In this document: positions 1 to 9,606 of the stretch, piece by piece
Layout: every line of letters begins with the position of its first letter
Position numbering within the stretch: position 1 is the first letter of the stretch
Assembly (NCBI RefSeq): GCF_014202575.1
Contig: NZ_JACHHB010000010.1
Span: forward strand, 89,545 to 153,544
DNA length: 64,000 nt
Source of the DNA: Texcoconibacillus texcoconensis
GTDB lineage: Bacteria; Bacillota; Bacilli; Bacillales; Salisediminibacteriaceae
Reading direction: 5' to 3'
The notes under the pieces: generated by a model
Seen by the model: the letters and a program-made list of their open reading frames with translations, nothing else
What the model was told of the DNA's origin: nothing
Database searches by the model: none
Translations under genes and position numbers: made by a program

Positions 1-72
1 CAAATGACTAGCCATACTTTTCCCCATTACACCTGTCCCTATAAAACCAATTGTTTTTCCTTCTGACATCAT
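1..72 (-). CDS. NAD(P)-dependent beta-hydroxyacid dehydrogenase, N-terminal part
   Basis: Only the first 24 codons are in the window. They read MMSEGKTIGFIGTGVMGKSM and continue with A-S-H-L. The G-x-G-x-M-G-x-x-M-A-x-x-L pattern is the dinucleotide-binding loop of the 3-hydroxyisobutyrate / 6-phosphogluconate dehydrogenase family. A strong GGGAGGAG site lies 5 nt before the first ATG (72-70) and 8 nt before the second (69-67); either could start. It follows the aldo/keto reductase gene on the same strand after about 90 nt. The substrate cannot be told from this fragment. Confidence 0.75.
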   Translation of the reverse strand, partial: MMSEGKTIGFIGTGVMGKSMASHL

Positions 73-164
73 CGTGTCTCCTCCCATTACATTCGTTTCG
101 ATTAATAAGATCATGTAGCGATGATTTTGTGACTTGTTTGTTTAAAAACTCAATTTGTCACTGT

Positions 165-989
165 TTACCCGAAGTCTTTTGGATTAGGTCCGAAACGTTC
201 ACCTGTGTGTAAATTGTCAATGGCTTCAATATCCTCGGCTGTTAATTCAAAATCAAATATGTCTGCATTTTCTTCAATTCGTTTCGGTGTGACGGATTTA
301 GGGATTGTAACGATTTCTTTTTGTAAATCCCATCGTAAAATCACTTGTGCTTCAGTTTTTCCGTGCTTTTCCGCTAACTGCTTAAGAACTGGATGACCGA
401 ATATGCGCGCGCGTGTGAGCGGACTCCACGCTTCAATTTGAATACTGTGATTCTTACAAAAAGCATGCAACTCTTCTTGTGTCAGACGCGGATGCAGTTC
501 TACTTGATTGACCATTGGCTTGACTTCAGCATGTTCAAACAAGGTTTCCAGGTGTTCGATATTAAAATTACTCACGCCAATTGCTCGGACAAGCCCGTCA
601 TGATATAACTTCTCTAATGCTTTCCACGTATCAACGAACTTCCCGCCAACAGGCCAATGAATAAGATATAAATCGATCACATCTACACCTAATTTTTTAC
701 GACTAGATTCAAATGCTTGTAGCGTTTCTTCATATCCTTGTTCGTCATTCCATACTTTCGTCGTAATAAAGATATCCTCTTTCGGGACGCCAGAAGCTTC
801 AATCGCTTCACCAACGCCCTGTTCGTTATGATAAAAAGACGCCGTATCGATACTTCGATAGCCTACGTCTAAAGCTGTTTGAACGGCTGTTTTTACTTCA
901 TCGCCGGCTTCTGCTTTATAAACACCGAGCCCAAACCATGGCATATCAACCCCATTTGCCAACTTCACCTTATCTTGAATATGTCTCAT
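165..989 (-). CDS. yvgN: Aldo/keto reductase, YvgN-like (AKR5 type)
   Basis: A 274-residue NADPH-dependent aldo/keto reductase of (beta/alpha)8-barrel type. The catalytic tetrad is visible: D48 and Y53 in [15 protein letters not shown]78 in TTKVW, H111 in YLIHWP. The C-terminal IPKS segment binds the 2'-phosphate of NADPH in this family. The whole protein resembles B. subtilis YvgN, which reduces glyoxal and methylglyoxal, so detoxification of reactive aldehydes is the likely role. A GAGGAGG site precedes the ATG. It lies 25 nt after ung on the same strand and may be cotranscribed. The family is certain; the substrate is inferred. Confidence 0.9.
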   Translation of the reverse strand: MRHIQDKVKLANGVDMPWFGLGVYKAEAGDEVKTAVQTALDVGYRSIDTASFYHNEQGVGEAIEASGVPKEDIFITTKVWNDEQGYEETLQAFESSRKKLGVDVIDLYLIHWPVGGKFVDTWKALEKLYHDGLVRAIGVSNFNIEHLETLFEHAEVKPMVNQVELHPRLTQEELHAFCKNHSIQIEAWSPLTRARIFGHPVLKQLAEKHGKTEAQVILRWDLQKEIVTIPKSVTPKRIEENADIFDFELTAEDIEAIDNLHTGERFGPNPKDFG

Positions 990-1014
990 CTAAAACGCCT
1001 CCTCAGTAATCACT

Positions 1015-1704
1015 TTATGTAACTTGTTTAGGTAAGCACCAATCGATTGGTTCTGATCCGAGCTCCTGAAGCACTTCGTTCGTTTTTGAAAACGGACGAC
1101 TTCCAAAAAAGCCCCGGTTAGCAGAAAAGGGACTCGGATGTGGAGAACGAAAAACATAGTGACGACGGTCATCGATAAATGAGGCTTTGTTTTGTGCGTG
1201 CCGGCCCCATAAAAGGAAAACAACAGGATGATGACGTTCATTCAACGCAGAAATCACTCGGTCGGTAAATGTTTCCCATCCGATATCTTTATGTGAATTC
1301 GGTTCTTTCATTCGCACTGTTAAAACGGCATTCAATAATAGCACACCTTGATCGGCCCATTTTTGTAAGTAGCCATGCTCCGGTATCGGACAACCAAGAT
1401 CTGCTTGTAACTCTTTATATATATTTTTTAATGATGGGGGAATTTTCACACCAGGTTGAACAGAAAAACTCAAGCCATGAGCTTGTCCAGGACCATGGTA
1501 TGGATCCTGCCCCAAAATGACAACTTTCGTATTTTCATATGAGGTTGAATGTAATGCATTAAAAATATTGTTCCTGTCTGGAAAAACAGTCTCGTGAGTA
1601 TATTCATATTTCAATTTTTCACGAAGGTTTTCATAATAAGGTTTACTGAACTCATTCTTAAGATAGTTTCCCCAATCATTATGTAATATAGTCATTCTTT
1701 TCAC
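1015..1704 (-). CDS. ung: Uracil-DNA glycosylase (family 1)
   Basis: A 229-residue enzyme that removes uracil from DNA to start base-excision repair. The water-activating motif GQDPYHG is at 65-71 with catalytic D67. The minor-groove loop [13 protein letters not shown] begins at H189. The [10 protein letters not shown] segment (122-131) is the conserved uracil-pocket strand, with A where many family members have T. Length matches the family (about 225). The start lies in a divergent region with the CheY gene on the other strand. Nothing is missing, so it should be active. Confidence 0.97.
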   Translation of the reverse strand: MKRMTILHNDWGNYLKNEFSKPYYENLREKLKYEYTHETVFPDRNNIFNALHSTSYENTKVVILGQDPYHGPGQAHGLSFSVQPGVKIPPSLKNIYKELQADLGCPIPEHGYLQKWADQGVLLLNAVLTVRMKEPNSHKDIGWETFTDRVISALNERHHPVVFLLWGRHAQNKASFIDDRRHYVFRSPHPSPFSANRGFFGSRPFSKTNEVLQELGSEPIDWCLPKQVT

Positions 1705-1952
1705 CTATACCTTTAATAATCTATGTTCAGTATACCACAATCATTTTTTCTACTTACACAGTTATCATTCGATAGGACAGCTTTTAATCCTTTATTTTTC
1801 ATTGATAATCCTTTCACATATTGTCATCAACCCTAATAATTTATAATATAATTAAGTGAAACAATTGACACTCCTGGGTATATCGGACTATAGTTATACA
1901 AGGAATTTATATTCAGATGTCGCGTTGTATTTTACAGAGAGGATGCTTGCAA

Positions 1953-2315
1953 ATGGGGAAATTGTTAATTACTGATGATGCTGCATTTATGAGAATGACT
2001 TTAAAAAATATCGTCACTGCAGCGGGGTATGAAGTCGTCGCAGAAGCTGCAAACGGTTATGAAGCGATTGAGCAATATAAAGAGACAAAGCCAGACCTTG
2101 TAACATTAGATATTACGATGCCCGAATTAGATGGATTGGAAGCTTTAAAACAAATTAAACAACACGACCCTGACGCAAAGATCATCATGTGCTCTGCAAT
2201 GGGCCAACAAGATATGGTGCTTAACGCCATCCAAAATGGGGCGTCTGATTTCATCGTTAAACCTTTTGATGAAAATCGAATTACCGAAACGATTGAGCGT
2301 ACATTAAGCAAATAA
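1953..2315 (+). CDS. cheY: CheY-type single-domain response regulator
   Basis: A 120-residue receiver domain with no output domain. It shows the acidic pair D8-D9 (LITDDAAFMRM), phospho-acceptor D53 (LVTLDITMPELDG), the switch S/T in IIMCSAMGQQ and the KPF lysine. AAFMRM and CSAMGQQ are typical of Bacillus CheY, which binds the flagellar switch. An upstream in-frame ATG exists at 1917, but a GAGAGG site about 10 nt before 1953 and the family alignment favour 1953. It is not inside a flagellar operon here, although four chemoreceptors follow in the window. It could be a second CheY or a stand-alone regulator. Confidence 0.85.
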   Translation: MGKLLITDDAAFMRMTLKNIVTAAGYEVVAEAANGYEAIEQYKETKPDLVTLDITMPELDGLEALKQIKQHDPDAKIIMCSAMGQQDMVLNAIQNGASDFIVKPFDENRITETIERTLSK

Positions 2316-2342
2316 GCGAAGGAATGAAAATCCTTTCTAATC

Positions 2343-2390
2343 AAAAAGGGTAGGTTCATTTGCAAAGTCAAATGAAAACCTGCCCTTTTT
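2343..2390 (+). terminator. Rho-independent terminator after the CheY gene
   Basis: A long hairpin has one arm starting AAAAGGGTAGGTT and the other ending AACCTGCCCTTTTT. The arms pair over about 18 bp with one bulge, and the T-run is on the plus strand. It lies 28 nt after the CheY stop codon. Confidence 0.8.
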
Positions 2391-2496
2391 ACGTCTATTA
2401 TGAACGTCTTCTTTCGTGTTTTATGCTCTATGATTCACCTATACCAGTTGTATCGATCATCCTACTAAAACAACATGGTTCAATAATATCAAGTCA

Positions 2497-2990
2497 TTAT
2501 TGCAGAGATAACAGTGGAATCCTCTCTTTATACGGGTCGATTAAAGATTGGTTGTATTCATCAGCACCGTCGATATTTCCACTTCGTAAAACCGGTGGTT
2601 CGATTCCTCGTTCCACTAGTTGCCGAATCGTATCAGCCATTAATGACTGAACAATTGAAACGCCGAGCACTGTCGAAGTCGTAGCAAACAGAGCAGCTAC
2701 ACTTTCATGTTTTAAAACGGCATCTCCTTTTTCACTTAAGTTATCAATCACGATATCGGTACTAATCCACCTGCACGATAGAATACTTCTTCCGCTAATA
2801 TATGAGAATGGCCTGCGCCGAAAAGGTGGATAACCCCACCTTGCTCGATCAAGTCACTCATTTTTCCCGCAACGGTTTCCAGGACATCCTCTTGCTCTTT
2901 CTTTAAAAGTTTTAACTTTTCTTCAAGATTATTTAAGTATGTTTCAACATTTTTCTCACTCCTCTGTTCAAGGTCATTTCTAGCCATCAT
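2497..2990 (-). pseudogene. SIS-domain protein (UPF0309/MurQ-like), internal deletion
   Basis: Two reading frames on the minus strand match the two ends of one SIS-domain sugar-phosphate-binding protein of about 245 residues. The first (2990-2748) holds the N-terminal helices and GGVIHLFGAGHSHILAEE-VFYRAGGLVPI. The second (2751-2497) begins VIDN and holds LFATTSTVLGVSIVQSL and the C-terminal GIEPPVLRSGNIDGADEYN. Intact relatives have about 75-80 more residues between GGLVP and VVIDN, which carry the serine-rich sugar-phosphate loop. The join at about 2747-2754 shifts the frame and places a TGA after VPIS. The gene has therefore lost its core and is very unlikely to work. Confidence 0.8.
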
Positions 2991-3249
2991 TCACGGTTAT
3001 TTTGCCCATCTTTAACGTACCAACAACTTGATTAGATGTCTATACCAGATAATAACCCATAGAAACAGACAAACAGCACATTTTTTAGTAGAATAGACCA
3101 TAGACGTCATTTAGAATGTCTTTCACTCTCGAAAAGACTGAAGGGTTGCAAGCAGGTGGATCAAAACCGATTGCCTAAAATAGAGAGAATTGATAACAAA
3201 ATTCGCCCATCTCTAAAAATGAGATTTTATAAAGAGGAGGATATACTTC

Positions 3250-3600
3250 GTGAAACCGATTGATAAAGACCTTGTTCAACAGCAATTAAATCAACGATCT
3301 AATCGACCGCAATATATTCACGTCGAAACGACAAACGGTGCCTATGCCTCCCACAAAAACGAATCGTTTTTTTCCGCGGGAGCTTTCTTGCGCAATGTTG
3401 AGTTGCAATATACGATCGGAAAAATCACTGGTTCCGGCCCCTATCGCGTTGGTTTAAAATTAGACGGCGGTTGGGTTTATGCAGAGGGGCTGACAGACTG
3501 GACAGTCGACGAAGAGGACCGTTTACTATTAGCTGGACATGATCATGACGGTAAACTTGCTGTAGCGCTACAATTAAGCGCAACACCTTTTCGCAATTAA
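3250..3600 (+). CDS. yojF: YojF family protein (DUF1806)
   Basis: A 116-residue protein resembling B. subtilis YojF across its length (YIHVETTNGAY near the N terminus, GPYRVGLKLDGGWVYAEGL in the middle, DEEDRLLLAGH later). No catalytic motif is known. In Bacillus, yojF sits directly before the bacillithiol deacetylase gene yojG/bshB2, and here bshB2 follows on the same strand. The start is GTG, chosen because GAGGAGG lies 9 nt upstream. A 180-bp dispersed repeat occupies the space before bshB2, which may separate or modify expression of the pair. Confidence 0.85.
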   Translation: MKPIDKDLVQQQLNQRSNRPQYIHVETTNGAYASHKNESFFSAGAFLRNVELQYTIGKITGSGPYRVGLKLDGGWVYAEGLTDWTVDEEDRLLLAGHDHDGKLAVALQLSATPFRN

Positions 3601-3637
3601 GAGAAAGTGTCTTGATTTAGCTAGCACACTGGGCGAG

Positions 3638-3815
3638 CGGACATACATTCCGTTATTTAAGCGAAATACGCCATTTTTAGGGGGAGGATGGACCTGTGTT
3701 CCGTTAATTGTCCCTTTTGCAGGGGGTGAAGGATGATTTTTTACAAATAGCGGAACTCATGTCCGTAAAAAGCTCAAAATCAGCCTTTTTCAAGTAAATA
3801 ACGGAATCAATGTCC
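3638..3815. repeat. Dispersed four-unit repeat, copy A
   Basis: Two forward units (GCGGACATACATTCCGTTAT at 3638; a degenerate GGACCTGTGTTCCGTTA at 3690) are followed by two inverted units (TAGCGGAACTCATGTCCG near 3748; AATAACGGAATCAATGTCC near 3797). The whole is a large imperfect palindrome. It is reversed relative to copies C and D. It lies between yojF and bshB2. Confidence 0.85.
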
Positions 3816-3886
3816 ATTCAACCATTCAACGATTGTTTCGCGTGAACGAACCCGCGCAACAAAATGAATAGAAAGGACGTGAAACC

Positions 3887-4561
3887 ATGTCTGAACACGA
3901 ACACGTACTCGTCGTTTTTCCGCACCCTGATGACGAAGCCTTTGGCGTTGCGGGAACGATTCTTTCTTATACAGAAAACAATATACCGGTGACATACGCA
4001 TGCCTCACACTTGGGGAAATGGGAAGAAATATGGGGAATCCTCAATTTGCTAATCGGGAAACTTTACCTGAAGTCCGCAAACAAGAGCTAGACAACGCTT
4101 GTTCTTTACTTGGGATCAATGATTTACGCCGATTCGGTATGAGAGACAAAACCATCGAATTTGAGGACTTTGACGTACTGACGTCGAAAGTTGAAGAGGT
4201 GATTCACGAAATCAACCCTTCGCTCATTATCACATTCTACCCTGGTTATGCCGTACACCCTGATCACGATGCAACTGGAGAAGCGGTCATTGAAGCCGTC
4301 AAGCGTTTACCAAAACAATCACGTCCAATTGTGTACGCACTCGCCTTTTCCAACAATTGCGAAGTACATATTGGTCCTCCTGATGTTACTTTGGATGTGT
4401 CTAAATATGCTGAGCAAAAATTAAAAGTCATCGAAGCCCATGCATCGCAAACTGCAGGGACGATTGAAGTGATGAAACAACAATTCAATGAACAAGACGA
4501 AGCCGTCACTGACCGTCTAATGAAAGAGAGATTCTGGACATATCGTTTTGATGATGGATAA
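3887..4561 (+). CDS. bshB2: Bacillithiol biosynthesis deacetylase BshB2
   Basis: A 224-residue LmbE/PIG-L-type zinc deacetylase. Zinc-site motifs are HPDDE (13-17) and HPDH (124-127); D15 is the usual general base of the family. BshB enzymes remove acetyl from GlcNAc-malate in bacillithiol synthesis. Similarity to B. subtilis YojG and the neighbouring yojF gene support BshB2. The ATG at 3887 has AAAGGA 9 nt upstream. A bidirectional terminator follows directly. Confidence 0.92.
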   Translation: MSEHEHVLVVFPHPDDEAFGVAGTILSYTENNIPVTYACLTLGEMGRNMGNPQFANRETLPEVRKQELDNACSLLGINDLRRFGMRDKTIEFEDFDVLTSKVEEVIHEINPSLIITFYPGYAVHPDHDATGEAVIEAVKRLPKQSRPIVYALAFSNNCEVHIGPPDVTLDVSKYAEQKLKVIEAHASQTAGTIEVMKQQFNEQDEAVTDRLMKERFWTYRFDDG

Positions 4562-4563
4562 TA

Positions 4564-4612
4564 CAAAAAGGCTGAACGAGTAGATATGTATCTCCTTGTT
4601 TCAGCCTTTTTA
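4564..4612. terminator. Bidirectional terminator between bshB2 and the DinB-like gene
   Basis: AAAAAGGCTGAACGAG and CTTGTTTCAGCCTTTTT form a stem of about 14 bp with A- and T-runs on opposite sides. It can serve both converging genes. Confidence 0.8.
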
Positions 4613-4623
4613 CCTTCTCTTGT

Positions 4624-5091
4624 TTATATTGTTGTGAAATTTTTTAACCGCTTGATCGTTTCCGTATGGACACCTTCGTGATAAAGGGAAAAACTAATCA
4701 GTTGCTCAACGGTTGATAACTGTAGTGAAGCAATTTGTATTGGTTCCTCAATTGTTTCATTTAAACGTGTGGCAAAAGTTTTCTTAATTCGGTCTTTTTG
4801 ATCTGTTAATTGCTTCTTTAATTCATCCAACGAGGGTGGTTCTTCTGTCCAATCCGTTGGCTTTGTCCCAGGTCCAAACAACGTCGCATACGTTTGTGGC
4901 AAGTCTGTAGCTTCATTTGTCGCATGAAAGAGAAAGTACTCTTGTACGAATGCGATGTGGCCGAGGTTCCAACGGATACTATTGGAAAACCCTGTAGGTA
5001 CTTGATCTGCTTGTTCTTCTGTTACGTCTTCTATTGCTTTCAATGTCACATGACGAATAAATGCAAGTTGCTCCATTAAATAGGATGACAT
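4624..5091 (-). CDS. DinB-like four-helix metalloprotein
   Basis: A 155-residue protein with the DinB_2 layout. An N-terminal helix is followed by SIRWNLGHIAFVQEYFLFHA with the first metal-ligand histidine. The C-terminal helix has SLYHEGVHTETIKRL with the H-x3-H pair. Relatives bind a divalent metal, and some act as thiol-dependent (bacillithiol) transferases of the YfiT/BstA type. The bshB2 gene next door makes a thiol-linked role tempting but unproven. GGAGGTAAAAAAAC precedes the ATG. It follows a small membrane protein gene after 38 nt on the same strand. Confidence 0.75.
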   Translation of the reverse strand: MSSYLMEQLAFIRHVTLKAIEDVTEEQADQVPTGFSNSIRWNLGHIAFVQEYFLFHATNEATDLPQTYATLFGPGTKPTDWTEEPPSLDELKKQLTDQKDRIKKTFATRLNETIEEPIQIASLQLSTVEQLISFSLYHEGVHTETIKRLKNFTTI

Positions 5092-5129
5092 GTTTTTTTA
5101 CCTCCTTAACTTCTAAGATCACGCTTCTA

Positions 5130-5630
5130 TCACGTTTCTTCGTACTTATAGGACTGTGACTTCCCCATCTTTTCATCTATGAGCTCTTTCAACTTCCCTT
5201 TAAATAATACGGTAAATGAAAATACACGATACCGATTTGGGAAACGTGCAATAATTTCGACCATTGATCGGTCAAACTGCCGCCTTACAATCTGATCGAG
5301 TTCAATCACTGTTTTCACCTTTCCAAAAACGGGAACAAAGAGCACATAATCACGCGTAAAGATGAGGTAACCTTTCTTCTCCTGTCCGTGTCTGAGCACA
5401 TCAACGAGCGCTTCTGGTTTTTGTTTTACAATCTTGCGCGCTTTTCTTTTTACAATTTGACGAAACACAATATCAAAACCAAAAGTGACAATGAATGCTC
5501 CTAGAAAACTAGTCAATCCTAACCACATAGATGTTTGACCAAAGTAATAAATTCCGAATATTCCGAGAACTAACCAGCCTAAAATGTAACGAATATATTT
5601 ATCTGCAAATGGACCTGACATCCCCCCCAT
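5130..5630 (-). CDS. Membrane protein with two TM segments and YcxB-like C-terminal domain
   Basis: About 166 residues. Two hydrophobic helices lie near residues 10-30 and 33-53 (LGWLVLGIFGIYYFG; WLGLTSFLGAFIVTFGF). A basic stretch follows, then a beta-rich C-terminal half (KKGYLIFTRDYVLFVPVFGK) as in YcxB/bacterial-PH-like proteins. A GTG at 5636 is in frame, but AAAGGAGG would be only 1 nt from it. The ATG at 5630 has ideal 7-nt spacing and is chosen. Function unknown. Confidence 0.65.
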   Translation of the reverse strand: MGGMSGPFADKYIRYILGWLVLGIFGIYYFGQTSMWLGLTSFLGAFIVTFGFDIVFRQIVKRKARKIVKQKPEALVDVLRHGQEKKGYLIFTRDYVLFVPVFGKVKTVIELDQIVRRQFDRSMVEIIARFPNRYRVFSFTVLFKGKLKELIDEKMGKSQSYKYEET

Positions 5631-5723
5631 ACTCACGCCTCCTTTAGTTATTTTGAATACTATATCATAGGATATTGTCCAATTCCAAATAGAATGTTTA
5701 ATTATTTTCCAAATAACACATAA

Positions 5724-5760
5724 ATATCAAGTCGCATTTCACATATCAAGTCGCATTTCA
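5724..5760. repeat. Tandem 18-bp direct repeat upstream of the aminopeptidase
   Basis: ATATCAAGTCGCATTTCA occurs twice without mismatch, at 5724-5741 and 5743-5760, one base apart. It borders a weak promoter (TTCAAA near 5757, 17 nt, TAAAAT) and lies 64 nt before the aminopeptidase start. A regulator binding site is possible. Confidence 0.6.
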
Positions 5761-5824
5761 AAAAATTTTCACTACCTGTTAAAATGTATGTAACCTTAAA
5801 ATAAAGAGGAGGAACAATTCCCTT

Positions 5825-7063
5825 ATGAGTGATTTTCAAACGAAACTAGATACATATGCTGACCTTGCTGTAAATGTAGGTGTCAATGTGCAGAAAGGTC
5901 AAACTCTCGTTGTAAGTGGTCCAATCACATCTGCTGACTTTGTCAGATGTGTCGTTAAAAAAGCATATGAAGCTGGAGCGAAAAATGTGCATGTTGAATG
6001 GAATGATGATGAGGTAACACGAACAAAATTTGAATTAGCGCCAGATGAAGCATTCCGTGAATTCCCTATGTGGCGAGCACGAGGCTTTGAGGAAATGGCT
6101 GAAAATGGCGCAGCATTTATGACGATTAAATCGACAGATCCTGACTTACTTAAAGGGATTGATTCGGAACGCATCGCGACTGCAAACAAAACGTCAGGGC
6201 AAGCGATGTCTACATTCCGCCAATATATTCAATCTGATAAAGTCAGTTGGTGTGTCGTCGCTGCACCTTCAAAGCCATGGGCTGCAAAGGTATTTCCTAA
6301 TGCACCAGAAGAAGAACAAGTCAATAAATTATGGGATGCAATTTTTAAAGCGACCCGCGCTGACTTAGACGATGCCGTATCCGCTTGGGAAAAGCATGAT
6401 CAAGCTTTACGCGACCGCGCCGCACACTTAAATGAGAAAAACTATGCAAAACTGCATTACAAAGCACCTGGAACCGATTTAACAATCGAGCTCCCTGAAA
6501 AACATCAGTGGGTCGGTGGTGGCGGACCAAATAAAGATGGTGTTCATTTCGTCGCAAATATGCCGACAGAAGAAGTTTTTACTGTCCCGAAAAAGGACGG
6601 CGTCAACGGCTATGTCACTAATTCAAAACCACTTAACTACGGTGGCAACGTCATCGATAACTTCACACTTACGTTCGAAAATGGAAAAGTCGTTGACTTC
6701 ACCGCTGAGGAAGGCTATGACACGTTAAAACACCTCCTTGAAACAGATGAAGGTGCTAAACACTTAGGGGAAGTTGCACTCGTCCCTCATAGCTCACCGA
6801 TCTCTCAGTCGGACATTCTTTTTTATAACACGCTTTACGATGAAAATGCGTCAAACCATATTGCTCTCGGCAGTGCTTACGCATTTTGTCTTGAAGGTGG
6901 TGCTGACATGTCAGAAGAAGACCAAGCAGCACACGGTTTAAATAAGAGTATTACCCACGTCGACTTTATGATCGGTTCTGACAAAATGGATATCGATGCG
7001 GTCTCCCAAAGTGGAGAGAGTGAACCACTATTTAGAAATGGTGAATGGGCGTTTGATGCATAA
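5825..7063 (+). CDS. M29 family aminopeptidase (AmpS/PepS-like)
   Basis: A 412-residue metallo-aminopeptidase. The N-terminal domain has the typical GVNVQKGQTLVVSGPI. The C-terminal catalytic domain shows FVANMPTEEVFTVP (first metal-ligand Glu), VVDFTAEEGYD (second Glu), HLGEVALVPHSSPI (His), TLYDENASNHIALG and THVDFMIGSD (Asp). These are the two-metal ligands of AmpS/AmpT enzymes, which trim N-terminal residues from peptides in the cytosol. GAGGAGG is 12 nt before the ATG. It is monocistronic, with a terminator right after. Confidence 0.93.
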   Translation: MSDFQTKLDTYADLAVNVGVNVQKGQTLVVSGPITSADFVRCVVKKAYEAGAKNVHVEWNDDEVTRTKFELAPDEAFREFPMWRARGFEEMAENGAAFMTIKSTDPDLLKGIDSERIATANKTSGQAMSTFRQYIQSDKVSWCVVAAPSKPWAAKVFPNAPEEEQVNKLWDAIFKATRADLDDAVSAWEKHDQALRDRAAHLNEKNYAKLHYKAPGTDLTIELPEKHQWVGGGGPNKDGVHFVANMPTEEVFTVPKKDGVNGYVTNSKPLNYGGNVIDNFTLTFENGKVVDFTAEEGYDTLKHLLETDEGAKHLGEVALVPHSSPISQSDILFYNTLYDENASNHIALGSAYAFCLEGGADMSEEDQAAHGLNKSITHVDFMIGSDKMDIDAVSQSGESEPLFRNGEWAFDA

Positions 7064-7070
7064 CGAATAA

Positions 7071-7116
7071 TAAAAAACGTGACTGTCTACAAAAGAGTAG
7101 CAGTCACGTTTTTTAT
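7071..7116. terminator. Bidirectional terminator
   Basis: AAAAAACGTGACTG and CAGTCACGTTTTTT form a strong hairpin between the aminopeptidase and the converging chemoreceptor gene. Confidence 0.85.
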
Positions 7117-7148
7117 TATAATTCGAGTTCAACTACACCCGATTGTTA

Positions 7149-9248
7149 TTATACTTTGTAATAATCAATTTGACGCTGTAATTTCTGGGCGTTTTCATTT
7201 AACGTCTCCACTGTAGAAGTGATCTCTTCCATTGAAGCGAGTTGTTCTTGAGTCGCAGCAGAAACCGCTTGTGATTGCCCTTCTGTTTCTTGCGACATGT
7301 CTGCTGTTCGGTCGATGACTCTTACAAGCGCATGTAACTGATTATTAACGATATGCTGCAATTGACCTTCGACGCGCTTAATTTCTTGTTCCACAGCATT
7401 GGTTGACGCGACAATGTCAGAGAAACTTTCCCCAGATGCTTGTACAGATTGTACACCTTCATCCATTTGTTCTTCAACGCCTTTCATTGCAGACTCTGCT
7501 TGATTGACATCGTCTTGAACGTACGTGACCATATTGCGAATCTTTTCTGCCGATTTCCCTGATTCTTCTGCTAGCTTGCGGACTTCTTCAGCGACGACTG
7601 CAAAGCCTTTTCCCTGCTCACCAGCTCTCGAAGCTTCAATTGCAGCATTAAGTGCGAGTAAATTCGTTTGATCAGCAATCCCAGTAATGACATTGATAAT
7701 GTCATCGATCTCATGTGAACGTGTTTTCAGCGTATCCATAAGACGTGACGTGTCTTGAACAGATGAGCGAATTTGCTGCATTTTATCGACGGTTTCTTGG
7801 GCAGATTGATTCCCTGTTTCCGCTCGTGCAGAAGACGTATCTGCCGACCTGGCCACTTCGGTCGCCGTTTCTTTCATAGATTCAAGGTCATTTGACAATG
7901 AATTAACTGTACTTTTTGCCTCTTCTGTACTTGAGCGTTGGGTTTCAATGTGGCTTGAGACATGATCCATCGATGCTGTCACTTGTTCCGACGATTGCGT
8001 CGTTTCCTCTGCAACTGCAGAGAGTTGTTGTGACGACGAATTGATATGTTCAGTTATTTGTTGATTCATTTTAATAATTTCTTTAAATGAATTCACCATT
8101 TTGTTTAAAGAATCGGTAATTGTTTTCATCTCGTCCTTCGTTTCTACCTCAACGAAGGCTGTTAAATCTCCATCTGCAATTTGATTGGTTGCCTGCTGAA
8201 TTTTATCAATGTTTCGATGAACACTTGTATAAAAAGCAACAACTAAATATACAGTCAATAATGTGACAATAGAGACTGCGACGATCGTTAAAACAAACAT
8301 TGATTGCAACTCTGTTTCACGATCCGCTAAAGACTGATCCAACATCGCCGATTGCTCATCTACCATTGTATAAAAGTCGTTAATGGCATCTGTCGTTAAA
8401 TCATAAAAGTACCCTGAGTAAATATTGACGTTATTTTGTCCGACTAACTCCGCATCAACCATCATCGTGATCATATTTACATGGTTATTCATTTCGTCTC
8501 GCATAGCAAACATTTCTTCTTCGATCACTGGATTGTGGTTCGCGATCACGATACTTGACCGTTCAATATCTTCCATATAGTCATCAAGCGTTTGACTCAA
8601 CGAAAACAGTTGTAAGTTTTCCTCTTCTCCCACTTGCCCATTGGCTGAAACGACGGTTCCTAACGTACGCGCTTCTCCCATATATTCAGTGACTTGCGGC
8701 AATGTATCGTAAATCAATGTCGCCATGTGTGAGTGATGCAAATTTTCATCTAAGGATAAATGAGACGCATCCGCAATATGAACGGACATCATCAGTAACT
8801 CTTCGATCACGTCACTGTGCTGTTGGGATGCCGTATCCATGTCTAGGGTTTCAACACCTTTGACAAGCTCTTTCCAATGAGATTGATTTGTCACTAAACC
8901 TTCTTCAATATGAAAAGGGTCTTCTTGTTGAAGGCGAGTTAAAATATTCTCATATGTATCATCTATTCGTGTTTGCACTTCATCTAACCTGTCATTGCCA
9001 CTTTCATCACCATTAATGAGTAAAGCCGTTAAACTTCGATGCTCTTGCTTGAACTGAACGAGTTCTCGAATGTCTTGTAGCTCCGTTAAACCATCTCTCT
9101 CAAGCTGCGTTACTTGTACATCTTCATTAAGTGAGGATAACAAAAAGTAAAGAAAAAATGACATCGGGATCGCAATGATGACAAATATCGTCGTAAACTT
9201 CATCTTAAAGTTCATTCGTTGTAAGAATACATGCGCTGGTTTAAACAT
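7149..9248 (-). CDS. Methyl-accepting chemotaxis protein 1 (large helical sensor)
   Basis: A 699-residue receptor. TM1 is about residues 18-38 and TM2 about 316-340. The extracytoplasmic part between them (about 275 residues) is nearly all helical, with an [12 protein letters not shown] segment that recalls NIT/4HB-type bundles. HAMP is about 341-392. The signalling hairpin [20 protein letters not shown] lies around 529-548 and pairs with CheA/CheW. The open frame extends upstream, but ATG 9248 has GGAGG 9 nt before it and gives the expected short N terminus. The ligand is unknown. Confidence 0.9.
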   Translation of the reverse strand: MFKPAHVFLQRMNFKMKFTTIFVIIAIPMSFFLYFLLSSLNEDVQVTQLERDGLTELQDIRELVQFKQEHRSLTALLINGDESGNDRLDEVQTRIDDTYENILTRLQQEDPFHIEEGLVTNQSHWKELVKGVETLDMDTASQQHSDVIEELLMMSVHIADASHLSLDENLHHSHMATLIYDTLPQVTEYMGEARTLGTVVSANGQVGEEENLQLFSLSQTLDDYMEDIERSSIVIANHNPVIEEEMFAMRDEMNNHVNMITMMVDAELVGQNNVNIYSGYFYDLTTDAINDFYTMVDEQSAMLDQSLADRETELQSMFVLTIVAVSIVTLLTVYLVVAFYTSVHRNIDKIQQATNQIADGDLTAFVEVETKDEMKTITDSLNKMVNSFKEIIKMNQQITEHINSSSQQLSAVAEETTQSSEQVTASMDHVSSHIETQRSSTEEAKSTVNSLSNDLESMKETATEVARSADTSSARAETGNQSAQETVDKMQQIRSSVQDTSRLMDTLKTRSHEIDDIINVITGIADQTNLLALNAAIEASRAGEQGKGFAVVAEEVRKLAEESGKSAEKIRNMVTYVQDDVNQAESAMKGVEEQMDEGVQSVQASGESFSDIVASTNAVEQEIKRVEGQLQHIVNNQLHALVRVIDRTADMSQETEGQSQAVSAATQEQLASMEEITSTVETLNENAQKLQRQIDYYKV

Positions 9249-9351
9249 CTGTATAGGCCTCCTCTTCACCTCTTGCAGCGAATGTTTAAAAACATTACAG
9301 AAAACGCCAAATTTATACAATATCACACAATTATTTATAATATGGGAATTT

Positions 9352-9379
9352 ATATCCAACGTCAAAGTTCTGTACTTTA
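9352..9379 (-). promoter_or_regulatory. Candidate sigma-D (motility) promoter of chemoreceptor 1
   Basis: On the minus strand, TAAA (9379-9376) is followed after about 16 nt by a -10-like TTGGATAT, near the Bacillus sigma-D consensus TAAA-N15-GCCGATAT (5 of 8 in the -10). It is about 110 nt upstream of the chosen start. Confidence 0.4.
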
Positions 9380-9606
9380 TGCTTTTTGGCGTATTATTGC
9401 GCATTCCCTCGAAATTGAAAAGCCTTTTGTAACATTGGCCCGTCACTTCATATTTATCCCTTTTTCCTTCATTTCATAGAAAAACGAAATAGGTTTTGTA
9501 TAATCATTCTGAATTCTTCATATCTATTAAATTTTAATTGCAATTTGCTTTGAAACTTATTAAAATAAGTAACAGTGAATAATTATTAAATCAGGAGGTT
9601 AAACGA

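Noticed and set aside
9249..9446. A 66-residue N-terminal extension of chemoreceptor 1
   Set aside because: No ribosome site at 9446, the extension is unlike receptor N termini, and GGAGG lies 9 nt before the ATG at 9248.
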